Notes under the pieces: model-generated
What the model was told of the DNA's origin: nothing
What the model saw: only the letters and a program-made list of their open reading frames with translations
Database searches by the model: none
Shown here: in pieces, positions 1 through 8,724 of the stretch
Numbering within the stretch: position 1 is the stretch's first letter
How the letters are laid out: each line of letters begins with the position of its first letter
Translations under genes and position numbers: made by a program
Source: an uncultured Mucilaginibacter sp.
Lineage (GTDB): Bacteria; Bacteroidota; Bacteroidia; Sphingobacteriales; Sphingobacteriaceae
DNA: 64,000 nt
Direction of reading: 5' to 3'
Assembly (NCBI GenBank): GCA_903864275.1
Contig: CAIPFE010000034.1
Span: forward strand, 1-64,000

Positions 1-678
1 ACCGGAATTGTCGTTGGATCCCCCGACAATGGCTGTATTGCCATCAGCGCTAAGGGATACGGAAGAGCCCTGGTCGGCAGCCCCCGTGTTGCCGCTGCCC
101 ACCAGCTTTGAACCCTGCTGTGTCCATGCGCCGCCGCTCCGTGTGTAAACCCATGCTGCGCCCTGGTTTGAATTATCATTATATCCCCCTACGATAGCCG
201 TATTGCCATCAGCACTTAGGGACACGGAAATACCCTGGAAGACATTTGTTCCTGAGGCACCTGTCCCCACTAATTTTGCCCCCTGCTGAGCAGATGGAAA
301 TTTTGTTGCCATTACAGTAAAGTTACCGCTGCCCCCCGCTGTACCCCCTGCGTTAGTTATTGAAACCACACCAGTTGCCGCGCCGGGCATCACCATGGCC
401 ACTAAAACGCTGCCCGTATTGGATACTACTATGGCGCTTTTGCCGCCAATAGTAAAGGCCGTTGGGGTACTTAAGTTTGTGCCGTTTATAGTTACTAAGG
501 TGCCCACCGGGCCGGTCAACGGGCTAAAAGAAGTAATTGTTGGGGCCGCTGCAAATAACTCGCCGGGCGAAATTGCAGCCAGCAACATAATAACGGTTAA
601 CACTAAAGCCGGCAAAAAAACATGCTTTAATGATTTGGCCGGTACAACTCCGGGGCGTAGTGGGTGAAATTTTTTCAT
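1..678 (-). CDS. TIG/IPT and FG-GAP-like repeat surface protein (3' end outside window)
   Basis: Reading from the ATG at 678 leftwards gives 226 codons open to the window edge, so the C-terminus is missing. Residues 1-43 form a long export signal with a basic start and a hydrophobic stretch. Residues about 44-125 read as a TIG/IPT immunoglobulin-like domain (PTITSFSPLTGPVGT..., NGTNLS). After that come beta-propeller-like repeats: VSLSADGNTAIVGG occurs at about 152-165 and again at 207-220, a period of 55 residues. Such repeats occur in large extracellular Bacteroidota proteins that often end in a Por-secretion or gliding C-terminal domain, which cannot be checked here. Function unknown; surface or secreted location is inferred from the signal and domains. 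Confidence 0.8.
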   Translation of the reverse strand, partial: MKKFHPLRPGVVPAKSLKHVFLPALVLTVIMLLAAISPGELFAAAPTITSFSPLTGPVGTLVTINGTNLSTPTAFTIGGKSAIVVSNTGSVLVAMVMPGAATGVVSITNAGGTAGGSGNFTVMATKFPSAQQGAKLVGTGASGTNVFQGISVSLSADGNTAIVGGYNDNSNQGAAWVYTRSGGAWTQQGSKLVGSGNTGAADQGSSVSLSADGNTAIVGGSNDNSG

Positions 679-1264
679 TGATCAATAACTAAAAAATAAA
701 AAAATGGCAACGGAGCTTTTATCAAGGCAAATCACCATAGCCAAAAGAAACAACCAGGATTTTTGGTGTTTCTGTCCTTAGGTTTTAAAGAAGAAATCTA
801 TTTTTTGAAGATAGGGAAAAATATTTCACAAAAGCAACGTATTTATAACATACACCGTTGAATATCAAAACTTAACTAACAGATAACCAACAGTATTTTA
901 ATTATTTAATAAATTAAATCTTTGTTTCATAAAATACACAAATAAGAAAATTTTCGACTTTTTCCAGTACCCTGAATGGGTTTACTAAGTTGGAAAGGAG
1001 AACCCATGTCCTGCTTCGATATGACGCGGTCGTTTTTGTAAGATTGATTTCGCACACCCTCCTGTAACATCAAAACAATTTGGCAACAATTTGCGTAATA
1101 TACCCGTGGTGGTTTTCCCTGCAGGATCATGCGCTTTTTAACCAGGTTCAGCTTTGTAACTCTTAGGTTGGCAATCCCGGGCGATAAGATGGATTTACCA
1201 GGCAAAAACTCAACCCCGATCAAAATTTTTGGCTTATTTATTGCCAATAGTTGATAATAAAATT
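679..1264. other. gene-free stretch of 586 bases
   Basis: This lies between two divergently transcribed genes and should carry both promoters. The first 250 bases are AT-rich. I see no TAnnTTTG box in a convincing position, no tRNA and no hairpin terminator. A 106-codon leftward frame at 927-1247 starts only at TTG and resembles no family I know, so I do not call it. Confidence 0.5.
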
Positions 1265-3397
1265 ATGAGAAGACTATTAATTGTAATTTCTTTTTTACCA
1301 TACCTGGCATTCGCCCAAACATCAGATCAATATTTGAACGCCGCCAATGCAAAGGCATCGCAAAAAAATTATAAAGCTGCTATCCTGGATTTCACCAAAG
1401 CCATCGAACTTAACAATACAAATGTTAAGGCATATTTATACCGCGGCAATGCCTACAGTAACGATAAGCAATACAACCCGGCCATTGACGATTACACCAA
1501 AGTTATCGGCCTCGACCCCGGCATGGCAAACGCGTACTACTATCGCGCAAACGCAAACAGCAATATAAAATCATTTAAAAATGCTATCGATGATTATACA
1601 AAAGCTATTGAACTGGGCCTAAGAACAGCCGATATATACCATTACAGGGCTAACGAAAAAGTTAATTCATCTGACTATGCCGGGGCGGTGGAAGATTTTA
1701 CAAGGGCTATCGAAATCACACCCAAAAACCCTGAACTGTATGAATACCGGGGTGTTGCAAAAACAAATTTAGGGGATAACAAAGGCGCTATACTTGATTA
1801 TGGCATAGCCATAAAGCTTAACCCCAATAATGCCGATGTATATTATTACCGGGCCAATTCAAAGGGCACCATTGCTGATTATGACGGCGCCATAGCGGAT
1901 TATAATACCACCATCCGGCTAAACCCAACCAATGCTGACGCTGTATTTTACCGTGGCAACATCAAAGTGGACTTAAGGGATTTTAAGGGTGCTATTGAAG
2001 ATTATAATAAAGCGGCAACACTGAACCCAAACCTGCCGAATTTATACTATTACCTTGCAAAAGCTGCCAGCAATACCGAAGAAAACAAAGAAGCGATCGA
2101 ATATTTCAACAAAGCGATAAAGCTTAACCCAACAAATGCTGAGTTATACCTTTATCGCGGGGTTTCGAAAATCAAGCTGGATGATACTACATCAGCTATG
2201 GCTGACCTTAACAAGGCAGTCAGCCTCGACCCTAAGTTTTCAAAGGCATTTCAAACCCGGGGGGACCTGAAAATTTCACTTAAAGATTATCATGGCGCCC
2301 TGCATGATGGCGATACAGCCGTAATGTACGATACCGATCATGGCGGCTATCCCTATGTAACCCGCGGGAAAGCCAAAACAGCCCTGCAGGACACGGCAGG
2401 CGCGCTGGCCGATTTTAATACCGCCATAACCCAGAACCCTAAAAATACCGAAGGATATACCGGCCGTGGCAATGTGAAAGCGATGCTGGCCGATTATGAT
2501 GGCGCTATCGCTGATCTGAACAAAGCCATCGAAATATATCCCGGCAACTCTTACGCTTATTCTATTCGCGGAAAAGTAAAAAGTAAACTGGGCGATAAAA
2601 AGGGCGCGATAGCGGATTACCGGAAACAATTAGAACTCGATCCGAAAAATAAAGAGGCACAACTCAGGCTCGGGCACGAACTGATTGCCGACCAGCAATA
2701 TTCAGAAGCGCTCATATTTTTTAATAAGGTGATCACTCCTGCTACAAAAAATGGCAAATTTTTTATCGAACGCGGTATAGCCATGAGTGACCTGGGCGAT
2801 AGCAAAGGTGCGATCGGCGAATTTTCCAAAGCCATGGCTATAGATACCAATACAAGGTCGATAGCTTACGCCAATATCGGTAACACAAAACTAAAGCTTA
2901 AAGATTACGATGGCGCGGCAAAGGAATTTGACAAAGCCATTGAAAAAGATCAAAATAATGATGACGCCTATTTTTACCGCGCAAATTTAAAGATGATCCA
3001 AAAAAATTATTTGGGGGCTGATTATGACTATATCAGCGTACTGTTAATAAATCCCGAAAATATTAAAACTTATGCCTACCGGGCCCTTGCTGAAAGCTAT
3101 ACCCTTGATACGGCGGATATGCGTACCGATTTTATTGAGGCGATAAAGCTAAGCCCTAAAGACGGCAATAACTATGTGCTGCGCGGCAAAGCGAAAATGA
3201 ATTTAAACGACCAGGCGGGCGCTATGAAAGATTTCAATACCGCCATTGAGCTAAACCCTAAAAGCAGCGATGCCTGGCTTAACCGCGGCCTGGCAAAATT
3301 AGCTCAGCACGACAATACCGGCTGTACAGATTTAAATAAAGCGCTTGAGCTGGGATCGAAAGAGGCTGGCGAGGACGTAAAGAAGTATTGCAAATAA
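1265..3397 (+). CDS. secreted tetratricopeptide repeat protein
   Basis: This 710-residue protein begins with a signal peptide (MRRLLIVISFLPYLAFAQ) followed by about 20 consecutive 34-residue TPR units. The units show the expected small/large pattern, e.g. AIxDYxKAIxLxPxNAxxYYYRAN, with alternating YRG/YRAN turns. The open frame extends 12 codons further to 1229, but the ATG at 1265 places the signal peptide at the N-terminus and is preferred. Almost the whole chain is repeat and no catalytic domain is visible. TPR arrays are protein-interaction scaffolds; the partner cannot be deduced. It is flanked by gene-free DNA on both sides and appears monocistronic. Confidence 0.88.
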   Translation: MRRLLIVISFLPYLAFAQTSDQYLNAANAKASQKNYKAAILDFTKAIELNNTNVKAYLYRGNAYSNDKQYNPAIDDYTKVIGLDPGMANAYYYRANANSNIKSFKNAIDDYTKAIELGLRTADIYHYRANEKVNSSDYAGAVEDFTRAIEITPKNPELYEYRGVAKTNLGDNKGAILDYGIAIKLNPNNADVYYYRANSKGTIADYDGAIADYNTTIRLNPTNADAVFYRGNIKVDLRDFKGAIEDYNKAATLNPNLPNLYYYLAKAASNTEENKEAIEYFNKAIKLNPTNAELYLYRGVSKIKLDDTTSAMADLNKAVSLDPKFSKAFQTRGDLKISLKDYHGALHDGDTAVMYDTDHGGYPYVTRGKAKTALQDTAGALADFNTAITQNPKNTEGYTGRGNVKAMLADYDGAIADLNKAIEIYPGNSYAYSIRGKVKSKLGDKKGAIADYRKQLELDPKNKEAQLRLGHELIADQQYSEALIFFNKVITPATKNGKFFIERGIAMSDLGDSKGAIGEFSKAMAIDTNTRSIAYANIGNTKLKLKDYDGAAKEFDKAIEKDQNNDDAYFYRANLKMIQKNYLGADYDYISVLLINPENIKTYAYRALAESYTLDTADMRTDFIEAIKLSPKDGNNYVLRGKAKMNLNDQAGAMKDFNTAIELNPKSSDAWLNRGLAKLAQHDNTGCTDLNKALELGSKEAGEDVKKYCK

Positions 3398-3410
3398 TAT
3401 AACCCTTTGC

Positions 3411-3510
3411 CATTGCGAGGAGGAACGACGAAGCAGTCCCGTCGCAATGCATACGCGCTACCAGTGAGCGACGAGATTGCTTCTCCGCCTGTCGGCGGAT
3501 CGCAATGACA
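3411..3510. repeat. interrupted palindromic element (family I)
   Basis: The left end reads CATTGCGAGGAGGAACGACG and the right end CGGATCGCAATGACA, so CATTGCGA pairs with TCGCAATG. An inner GAAGCAGTC/GAGATTGCTTC pair and a CCGCCTGTCGGCGG hairpin lie between. It sits between the convergent ends of the TPR gene and the HTH gene and could act as a bidirectional terminator. Similar CATTGCGAGGA...TCGCAATG repeats occur in many Bacteroidota intergenic regions. Confidence 0.65.
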
Positions 3511-3517
3511 AAATGGG

Positions 3518-4810
3518 CTAAAAATTATCCTCGTAATTCACTTTCCCGTTTGACATTTTCACATAATCAACAGAACCGGTGCCCTGGAAAGTAAAATCAA
3601 AACCTATGATCTTTGATTTGATGATATCTTTATTCACCGAATAAACCAGTTTATCATTAATAAAAATCTTCGCCTTACGGTTTTTTGATTCGACCCTTAC
3701 TTTTACAAATGAATTAAAATCAACACCAAAAGCCGACAGGTCTTCCTGCTTGCCCGAAGTATAAAAATTGGTAAAGAGCAGGTCGACGTTCGAGATACAG
3801 CCTTTTGTACAAAGCGGGATGCCAACGGCCGTACCTTCACAAAGTATATAGAGTTTTGCTAACTGGCAAATAGCTGCGCCTTCGTGGTAATCGTCTTTAA
3901 CCGAGGTCTCGAAAACAAAATCGTCACTGTATATCTCGCCAAAGTCCTTCACGTTGGAGTACATTACGGTTGGGGGTTCGGGCTGCATTTTTATATTACG
4001 GGCAAGTATTTTATCAAGCGGCAGGGCCATTTTGCCGCCCGTCATAACATCCTCTTTATTAAAATAAACCGGTACCGGCGACTGCACAACGATGGGCAGC
4101 CAGCCATTTGATTTTATCAGCAGCCGGTGCATACTCACAATTTTCCCGTCGACAATAAGCTTGGCCTTATAATAATCGGGATAATAATAAATAGAAGTAT
4201 GCTGGTGCTGGTATTTTGACACCTTTACCTGCAGGTGTTTGTCCCACGATTGCTGGATAATAACCGAATCGCCGGGCGCTTTGGTAGCATCGAAATTAAA
4301 GATGACCGAATTTGGCAGGCCTTCCGAAACCACTTTTTTACTGCTAAAGGAGTAATTGCTGTTGGCAACGTTCGGTTTGCTTTCGTTAAAAAACAATACA
4401 ACAACGATCAAAACAACCGGTACACCGACAAACAAAACCCTTTTTAAAACCGGGTTGCCTTTGTTTACAACCGGTTTAATCCCGGTGTGGATGCCGTTGC
4501 TGCCAATTGGCTGCGCGGTTTTTGCAACGGTGCTGCCATTGCCGTTTTGCGATTTAAAATCACGCCAGTTTTCATACCCTAAAAATCTGACGAGGGTATC
4601 AAGGGTATGGGTATTCGGCAAGCTGTCGTATTTTACTTTGCCCCAAACCCTTTTTAAGGTCACGTGGCTCAGCGCTACCCCGGTACGTTCCTGGATCTTC
4701 TCACTCAGTATCATAAAATCCTGGTTCGTCCACTCTTCACTATCTCCCCAACCGGTATTGGATTCAAATAATTTCTTGGTCTTTTCTATCAGAAACTCAT
4801 CAGTATACAT
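3518..4810 (-). CDS. membrane-anchored HTH protein with extracytoplasmic domain
   Basis: This is a 430-residue protein of three parts. Residues 1-88 are a charged helical region ending in SLPNTHTLDTLVRFLGYENW, a pattern I associate with a Bacteroidota N-terminal helix-turn-helix-like domain. Residues about 125-141 are a single strong membrane segment (VLFVGVPVVLIVVVLFF) after a low-complexity linker. Residues 150-430 are a beta-rich region expected outside the membrane, with a LamG-like feel near the end (VRVESKNRKAKIFINDKLVY). There is no kinase or sigma-binding motif. The layout suggests a one-component transmembrane sensor-regulator; that role is inference. A -7-like box lies just upstream at 4834-4841. 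Confidence 0.7.
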   Translation of the reverse strand: MYTDEFLIEKTKKLFESNTGWGDSEEWTNQDFMILSEKIQERTGVALSHVTLKRVWGKVKYDSLPNTHTLDTLVRFLGYENWRDFKSQNGNGSTVAKTAQPIGSNGIHTGIKPVVNKGNPVLKRVLFVGVPVVLIVVVLFFNESKPNVANSNYSFSSKKVVSEGLPNSVIFNFDATKAPGDSVIIQQSWDKHLQVKVSKYQHQHTSIYYYPDYYKAKLIVDGKIVSMHRLLIKSNGWLPIVVQSPVPVYFNKEDVMTGGKMALPLDKILARNIKMQPEPPTVMYSNVKDFGEIYSDDFVFETSVKDDYHEGAAICQLAKLYILCEGTAVGIPLCTKGCISNVDLLFTNFYTSGKQEDLSAFGVDFNSFVKVRVESKNRKAKIFINDKLVYSVNKDIIKSKIIGFDFTFQGTGSVDYVKMSNGKVNYEDNF

Positions 4811-4833
4811 ACGCTCACAATCAAAAGTTCATA

Positions 4834-4841
4834 CAAAAATA
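4834..4841 (-). promoter_or_regulatory. putative -7 box (TAnnTTTG)
   Basis: On the minus strand the sequence is TATTTTTG, matching the Bacteroidota -7 consensus, 24 bases before the start of the HTH membrane protein. No TTTG -33 box is seen at 19-21 bases upstream. Confidence 0.4.
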
Positions 4842-5114
4842 TAATAGATTATCGCAAAGTTCAGCTTGTATCAAACTTGTATTAACTTGTACATGCTGTG
4901 TATGGATTTATTAAAAATATTTTCATAATTTTATTCATTGGAATGGATTAGCCCAAAGAAGCAAGCCTTTGCAACCAATTATAAACCACAATTTACAAAA
5001 AATATAGATAACATTCGCAAAAGAAGCAAAACAGGAAATGCGTGGGTTGGGATGCTGTGCTTTTATCCGGGATAATTCGTTCCCGAATTAAGGATAATAT
5101 GTTGTGTAAATTTT
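4842..5114. other. AT-rich divergent promoter region
   Basis: About 300 bases separate the divergent HTH and protease genes. The stretch is AT-rich and contains no open frame I believe and no obvious hairpin. It presumably carries the promoters of both genes. Confidence 0.4.
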
Positions 5115-6350
5115 ATGATTATGCCGAACAAAACAATGCCCCGGTATTTTTTGTGGCTGGTACTTTTAAATTTATTTTTTGTATCCGCACATGCGCAATA
5201 CTTTGATATAAACGGCCGCAATAAAAAAGTAACAATTCCCTTCCGGATGGTCCGGAATATGGTAGTTATCAAATTAAGGATCAACAATAAGGGCCCGTTC
5301 AATTTCATAATGGATACGGGCGTGGGATTAATGGTGATTACGGACCCGGATCTGATGGATTCCGTCAGCACACCGGGCAAACGCATTTTAAAACTAACCG
5401 GCTGCGGCGGAGATGAAGCTTATGATGCTTATATCACTGCGCCGTTGAATGTTGACATACCCGGATTAACGAGTTATAACGTAGCGGCTGCTATCCTGAA
5501 GGCAGACCATTTTGGATTATCCAATTATGCCGGGATGCCAATCCATGGATTGTTGGGCTTCGAATTTTTTAGCAACCTGGCCGTAAAAGTAGATTTCAGC
5601 GACTCGACCCTTACCGTTTACCGGCCAAACGATGAGCTTTTATATAACAAGGGTGAAAAGATCCCGATCACCATCGAAAATCATAAACCATACCTCGATG
5701 CCAACGTGCATTTGCCCGATGGTTCCGTAAAGAAAAGCAAACTGGTGATCGACCTCGGCGCCGGCCACCCGCTTTCCCTCGATAACATGGCAGATAGCCA
5801 TGAGCTTCCAAAGAAATGTATCCCGGCTAATTTGGGGATGGGTTTCAACGGCCCGGTAATCGGATTTATAAGCCGGATAAATGAGATAGAGCTGGGGAAA
5901 TACAAGATAAAAAACCTGATATCCTCGTTTCCCGAAGATGACTCGTTAAAGCAACGGTTCATGGAAAAACGGGACGGCAACCTGGGCGTAGGGTTGCTTA
6001 AAAAATTTGTTGTGGTTTTTGACTATTACAACAAAGCCATTTATTTAAAACGGGGCCCGGACTATAGCGAACCCTTTGAGCATGATATGAGCGGCTTAGA
6101 GTATTATGCCGCAGGCGATGATTTTAAGCGTGTCATCATAAGCCGGGTTGAACCCGGTTCCGCGGGCGATGATATAGGGTTAGAAAAAAATGATGAAATA
6201 GTAGCTATTAATTTTAAGCCAACGGCAAGCATGAGCCTGGAGCAAATTGATGACCTGTTCAAATCACAAAACGAACGTAGCCTGCTGCTGGATATTTATC
6301 ACGATAAAAAAATTGACCAGGTGATATTGACGTTGAAACGAAGAATCTGA
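5115..6350 (+). CDS. retropepsin-like aspartyl protease with C-terminal PDZ domain
   Basis: This secreted protein has 411 residues. The signal peptide (RYFLWLVLLNLFFVSAHAQ) ends near residue 28; starts at 5115, 5121 or 5136 all keep it. The first protease lobe contains FIMDTGVG with D67-T68-G69, the aspartyl-protease active-site triplet. The second lobe has VIDLGAG around D213, where the usual T/S is replaced by L. Residues about 330-400 form a PDZ domain (RVEPGSAGDDIGLEKNDEIVAI). Known relatives are periplasmic or secreted single-chain proteases with two retropepsin-like lobes. Substrate unknown. Monocistronic, and convergent with the GH172 gene downstream. Confidence 0.85.
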   Translation: MIMPNKTMPRYFLWLVLLNLFFVSAHAQYFDINGRNKKVTIPFRMVRNMVVIKLRINNKGPFNFIMDTGVGLMVITDPDLMDSVSTPGKRILKLTGCGGDEAYDAYITAPLNVDIPGLTSYNVAAAILKADHFGLSNYAGMPIHGLLGFEFFSNLAVKVDFSDSTLTVYRPNDELLYNKGEKIPITIENHKPYLDANVHLPDGSVKKSKLVIDLGAGHPLSLDNMADSHELPKKCIPANLGMGFNGPVIGFISRINEIELGKYKIKNLISSFPEDDSLKQRFMEKRDGNLGVGLLKKFVVVFDYYNKAIYLKRGPDYSEPFEHDMSGLEYYAAGDDFKRVIISRVEPGSAGDDIGLEKNDEIVAINFKPTASMSLEQIDDLFKSQNERSLLLDIYHDKKIDQVILTLKRRI

Positions 6351-6355
6351 GAGTA

Positions 6356-6478
6356 TTTCGGATTTTCGATTTCGGATTTGTTTTTATTTCCGATGTCGGA
6401 TTTAAGGAAAAATTATTCGGCTTGCGATATTAAAAATTTAAATCCCTCATTTAAAATTCCGAAATCGAAAATCCGAAA
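6356..6478. repeat. inverted repeat with perfect 21-bp arms (family E)
   Basis: The arm at 6356-6376 (TTTCGGATTTTCGATTTCGG and one more A) is the exact reverse complement of 6458-6478. The arms are made of repeated TCGGATTT/TCGATTTCGGAT words, and the centre is AT-rich. The right arm abuts the stop codon of the leftward GH172 gene. A related word pattern occurs at 36870-37034 and 61638-61675. Confidence 0.8.
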
Positions 6479-7642
6479 TCAATTCACTTCCAACTGGTCC
6501 TTCGATGGAAACACCGGGAACGCCCCGTGCGGTTCGCTTTGGTACCAGAATACCACGGATGCGATGTCATCCTGCAGCGGCATATAACGGCCATCAGCAT
6601 GCCAGCCTAAATCCTGGATAGTTACTTTAAGGTCTTTATCAAAACGGATAGGATCAGCAATATGCCACCGGTACAGGCCGAAGCGCTGGGCATTGCTATA
6701 ATGCCCGTCGCCGCGAATTACCTGGGGCAGGCCGCTGTACGGACTGCAAAATTCTGTGTATTCGCTGGTTTCGGTGCCGTCAGGTTTTTTGTGCATGCTG
6801 TCGAAATCATAGGCGCCGTTAAAATAATCTTCGGTACCGGTACCGTTTATGGTCGGGAATTCGGTATCGCCATCCATAAAGAATTTTATCTCTCCCTCGC
6901 CCCACCAGCCGTTTTTATTTGAACCGTAGGCCATATAGGTGCCCACATATTGTCCTTTACCTTTGATGCTATCGACCAAAACGTAGTCTTTTTTAAATGG
7001 CAAAGGGTTTACACGGCGGAACTGCGCATGAAAATACCCGGCATCTTTTGGTACATCAGTAAGGGTATAGTCAACCTGGTAATATAAAACCATATCCTCG
7101 TTATCGATATTTTCCATAGTTATCCTGCACTTTTTACGGAACGGCATCGGCCAATAACAATTAAACCCGCTGCCCGGGTTAACCACCACGGCAAGTGATT
7201 GCACGGGCGCATACTTACCCCATCCCATGCAAAAGAAATCGCCAACCGGTGTCTCCACCGATGGGGTGGTTTCATCATCCCAATAAAAACGGATAATTGA
7301 ATAACGCCAGTTACCGGTAGGTGTCATCCAGATGTGTTGAATTGCCCCAGAGCCATCTATCTCGGCCACGGTATAGGTAGTATGTTTTTTTATAACAACA
7401 CTTGGGCTGACTTTCCATTTCTGCCCCAGGTCCCTTGAAGGCCCCGCTCCTGTGCCGGTTGTAGCCATTCCGCCCTTACCCTTTTCGCCGTTAAAATTCT
7501 CGGGGCTGATAGACCTGGTTTTTGCATCCGATAAACGATAAAGGTTACCGAGATTTACCCCTAAACCGTTAAATTTTTCCTGCGCGTTTGCCGATAAAGC
7601 AAACAAAGCAACTATCAAAGTAAGTAAAACTGATCTTTTCAT
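6479..7642 (-). CDS. secreted glycoside hydrolase family 172 (DUF2961) protein
   Basis: This 387-residue protein starts at the ATG at 7642 with a clean signal peptide (MKRSVLLTLIVALFALSANAQ); ATGs at 7648 and 7669 are in frame but add an unneeded leader. The body matches the DUF2961/GH172 family: YRLSDAKTRSISPENFNGEKGKG near the start, IQHIWMTP, RFYWDDETTPSVETPVGDFF, PMPFRKKCRITMEN and the late NGTGTEDYFNGAYDF motif. Characterised members cleave or rearrange difructose dianhydrides or alpha-arabinofuranosides. Its position next to the fucose genes suggests a role in freeing sugars outside the cytoplasm. Substrate not predictable. Confidence 0.85.
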   Translation of the reverse strand: MKRSVLLTLIVALFALSANAQEKFNGLGVNLGNLYRLSDAKTRSISPENFNGEKGKGGMATTGTGAGPSRDLGQKWKVSPSVVIKKHTTYTVAEIDGSGAIQHIWMTPTGNWRYSIIRFYWDDETTPSVETPVGDFFCMGWGKYAPVQSLAVVVNPGSGFNCYWPMPFRKKCRITMENIDNEDMVLYYQVDYTLTDVPKDAGYFHAQFRRVNPLPFKKDYVLVDSIKGKGQYVGTYMAYGSNKNGWWGEGEIKFFMDGDTEFPTINGTGTEDYFNGAYDFDSMHKKPDGTETSEYTEFCSPYSGLPQVIRGDGHYSNAQRFGLYRWHIADPIRFDKDLKVTIQDLGWHADGRYMPLQDDIASVVFWYQSEPHGAFPVFPSKDQLEVN

Positions 7643-7768
7643 TCCCATTATATTAAGTCTATAAATCATTTAAGTAAGTAGATTAAATTATTTATGATCA
7701 ACATTTTATGTCTTATCAGATACAATTACCCAGTGCACTTTCATCCTGGCATTTTCATCAGGCAGATT

Positions 7769-7801
7769 AGATTTGACAACTTTTAAAAAGTTGTCAAATC
7801 T
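7769..7801. repeat. perfect 33-nt hairpin, copy 1 (family H)
   Basis: The arms AGATTTGACAACTTTT and AAAAGTTGTCAAATCT (16 bp each) flank a single central A. The identical 33-mer is found again at 38048-38080. This copy starts 9 bases beyond the stop of the leftward lactonase gene and may act as a transcription terminator. Confidence 0.85.
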
Positions 7802-7810
7802 CTACGCTCC

Positions 7811-8644
7811 TTAATCCAGTTTATAAAATTCTATCGCGTTAAGTCCCCAGAAACGTTCCTGCTCATTGGCAGATAATTTTGATGTATAATTTTTAACAAT
7901 TGAGAGCATCTGCTGGTATCCACCTGCTACATTGCAAACCGGCCAGTCGGAGCCAAACATTACCCGTTTTGTGCCAAACGCTTCAAATATCACATCCAGG
8001 TAAGGTTCAAAATCAGCCAAAACCCAATTGTGCCAGTCGGCCTCGGTAACCATGCCCGATACCTTGCACCAGGTATTTTCTTGTTTTGCTATTGCCCTTA
8101 TACCTTTTTCCCACTTTTCGATATTTTTATTTTTTATATCAGGTTTGGAGATATGATCGATCACAAACTTATGACCGCCAAATGTTTTTACAAACTGGTA
8201 GGTATAACCAAGCTGATCGGGAAAGATCAGGATATCGTAAGTAAAATTATTTACTCTTAGCGCGTTAATACCCCGTGTAAACTGCGGGTTGAGCATAAGT
8301 GCCCTGTCGGCCTCCCCCTGCAAAACATGGCGAAAACCTTTTAGCTTTTTAAATTGCTTGAAATATTCGAGGCGCCTGGCAATATCATCTGCCCGCAAGT
8401 CAACCCAACCAACAACGCCTTTTATAAAATCGTGCTCTTCGGCGAGGCCTAACAGAAATTCAGTTTCAGCTTCCGATTGGTCGGCTTGTACAGCCACACA
8501 ACCATCAATCCCAAATTTATCCAGCACCGGCTTCAAATCCGCAGGCATAAAATCGCGCTGGATTGCGGACATCGTACTATCGATCCAGCTGTCCCTAACC
8601 GGGTCAAATTTCCAAAAATGCTGGTGGGAGTCTATTTTTGTCAT
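7811..8644 (-). CDS. L-fuconolactonase-like amidohydrolase
   Basis: This 277-residue protein belongs to the amidohydrolase_2 family. The N-terminal metal motif is DSHQHFW at about residues 5-11, and the late FGSDWPVCN motif carries the conserved aspartate. Length and motifs fit L-fuconolactonase and L-rhamnono-1,4-lactonase, which open the lactone made by sugar dehydrogenases to give the free aldonate in the cytoplasm. It lies 80 bases downstream of the SDR dehydrogenase, which could supply its substrate. The specific sugar is inferred from the FucP transporter in the same cluster. Confidence 0.83.
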   Translation of the reverse strand: MTKIDSHQHFWKFDPVRDSWIDSTMSAIQRDFMPADLKPVLDKFGIDGCVAVQADQSEAETEFLLGLAEEHDFIKGVVGWVDLRADDIARRLEYFKQFKKLKGFRHVLQGEADRALMLNPQFTRGINALRVNNFTYDILIFPDQLGYTYQFVKTFGGHKFVIDHISKPDIKNKNIEKWEKGIRAIAKQENTWCKVSGMVTEADWHNWVLADFEPYLDVIFEAFGTKRVMFGSDWPVCNVAGGYQQMLSIVKNYTSKLSANEQERFWGLNAIEFYKLD

Positions 8645-8658
8645 GTGTTTTAAGTTAT

Positions 8659-8722
8659 GTGAGTGGTGAGTAGTGAACGGTGAATAGTCTGTCTAACTCA
8701 CTATTCACAACTCACTTCTTAC
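8659..8722. repeat. stutter palindrome (family A), copy 1
   Basis: The left arm is a run of GTGAGTGGTGAGTAGTGAA-type words and the right arm CTATTCACAACTCACTTCTT is the approximate complement. It fills the gap between the lactonase and SDR genes. Related words occur at 10855-10888, 19086-19134, 19258-19399, 42279-42305 and 49666-49700. Confidence 0.75.
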
Positions 8723-8724
8723 CA

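Noticed and set aside
395..667. 90-codon rightward frame
   Set aside because: It is antisense to the edge TIG/FG-GAP-like gene, whose signal peptide and domain motifs are clear on the minus strand.
927..1247. 106-codon leftward open frame in the first large gap
   Set aside because: It begins at TTG, has no ATG near its start, resembles no family and lies in a region expected to hold promoters.
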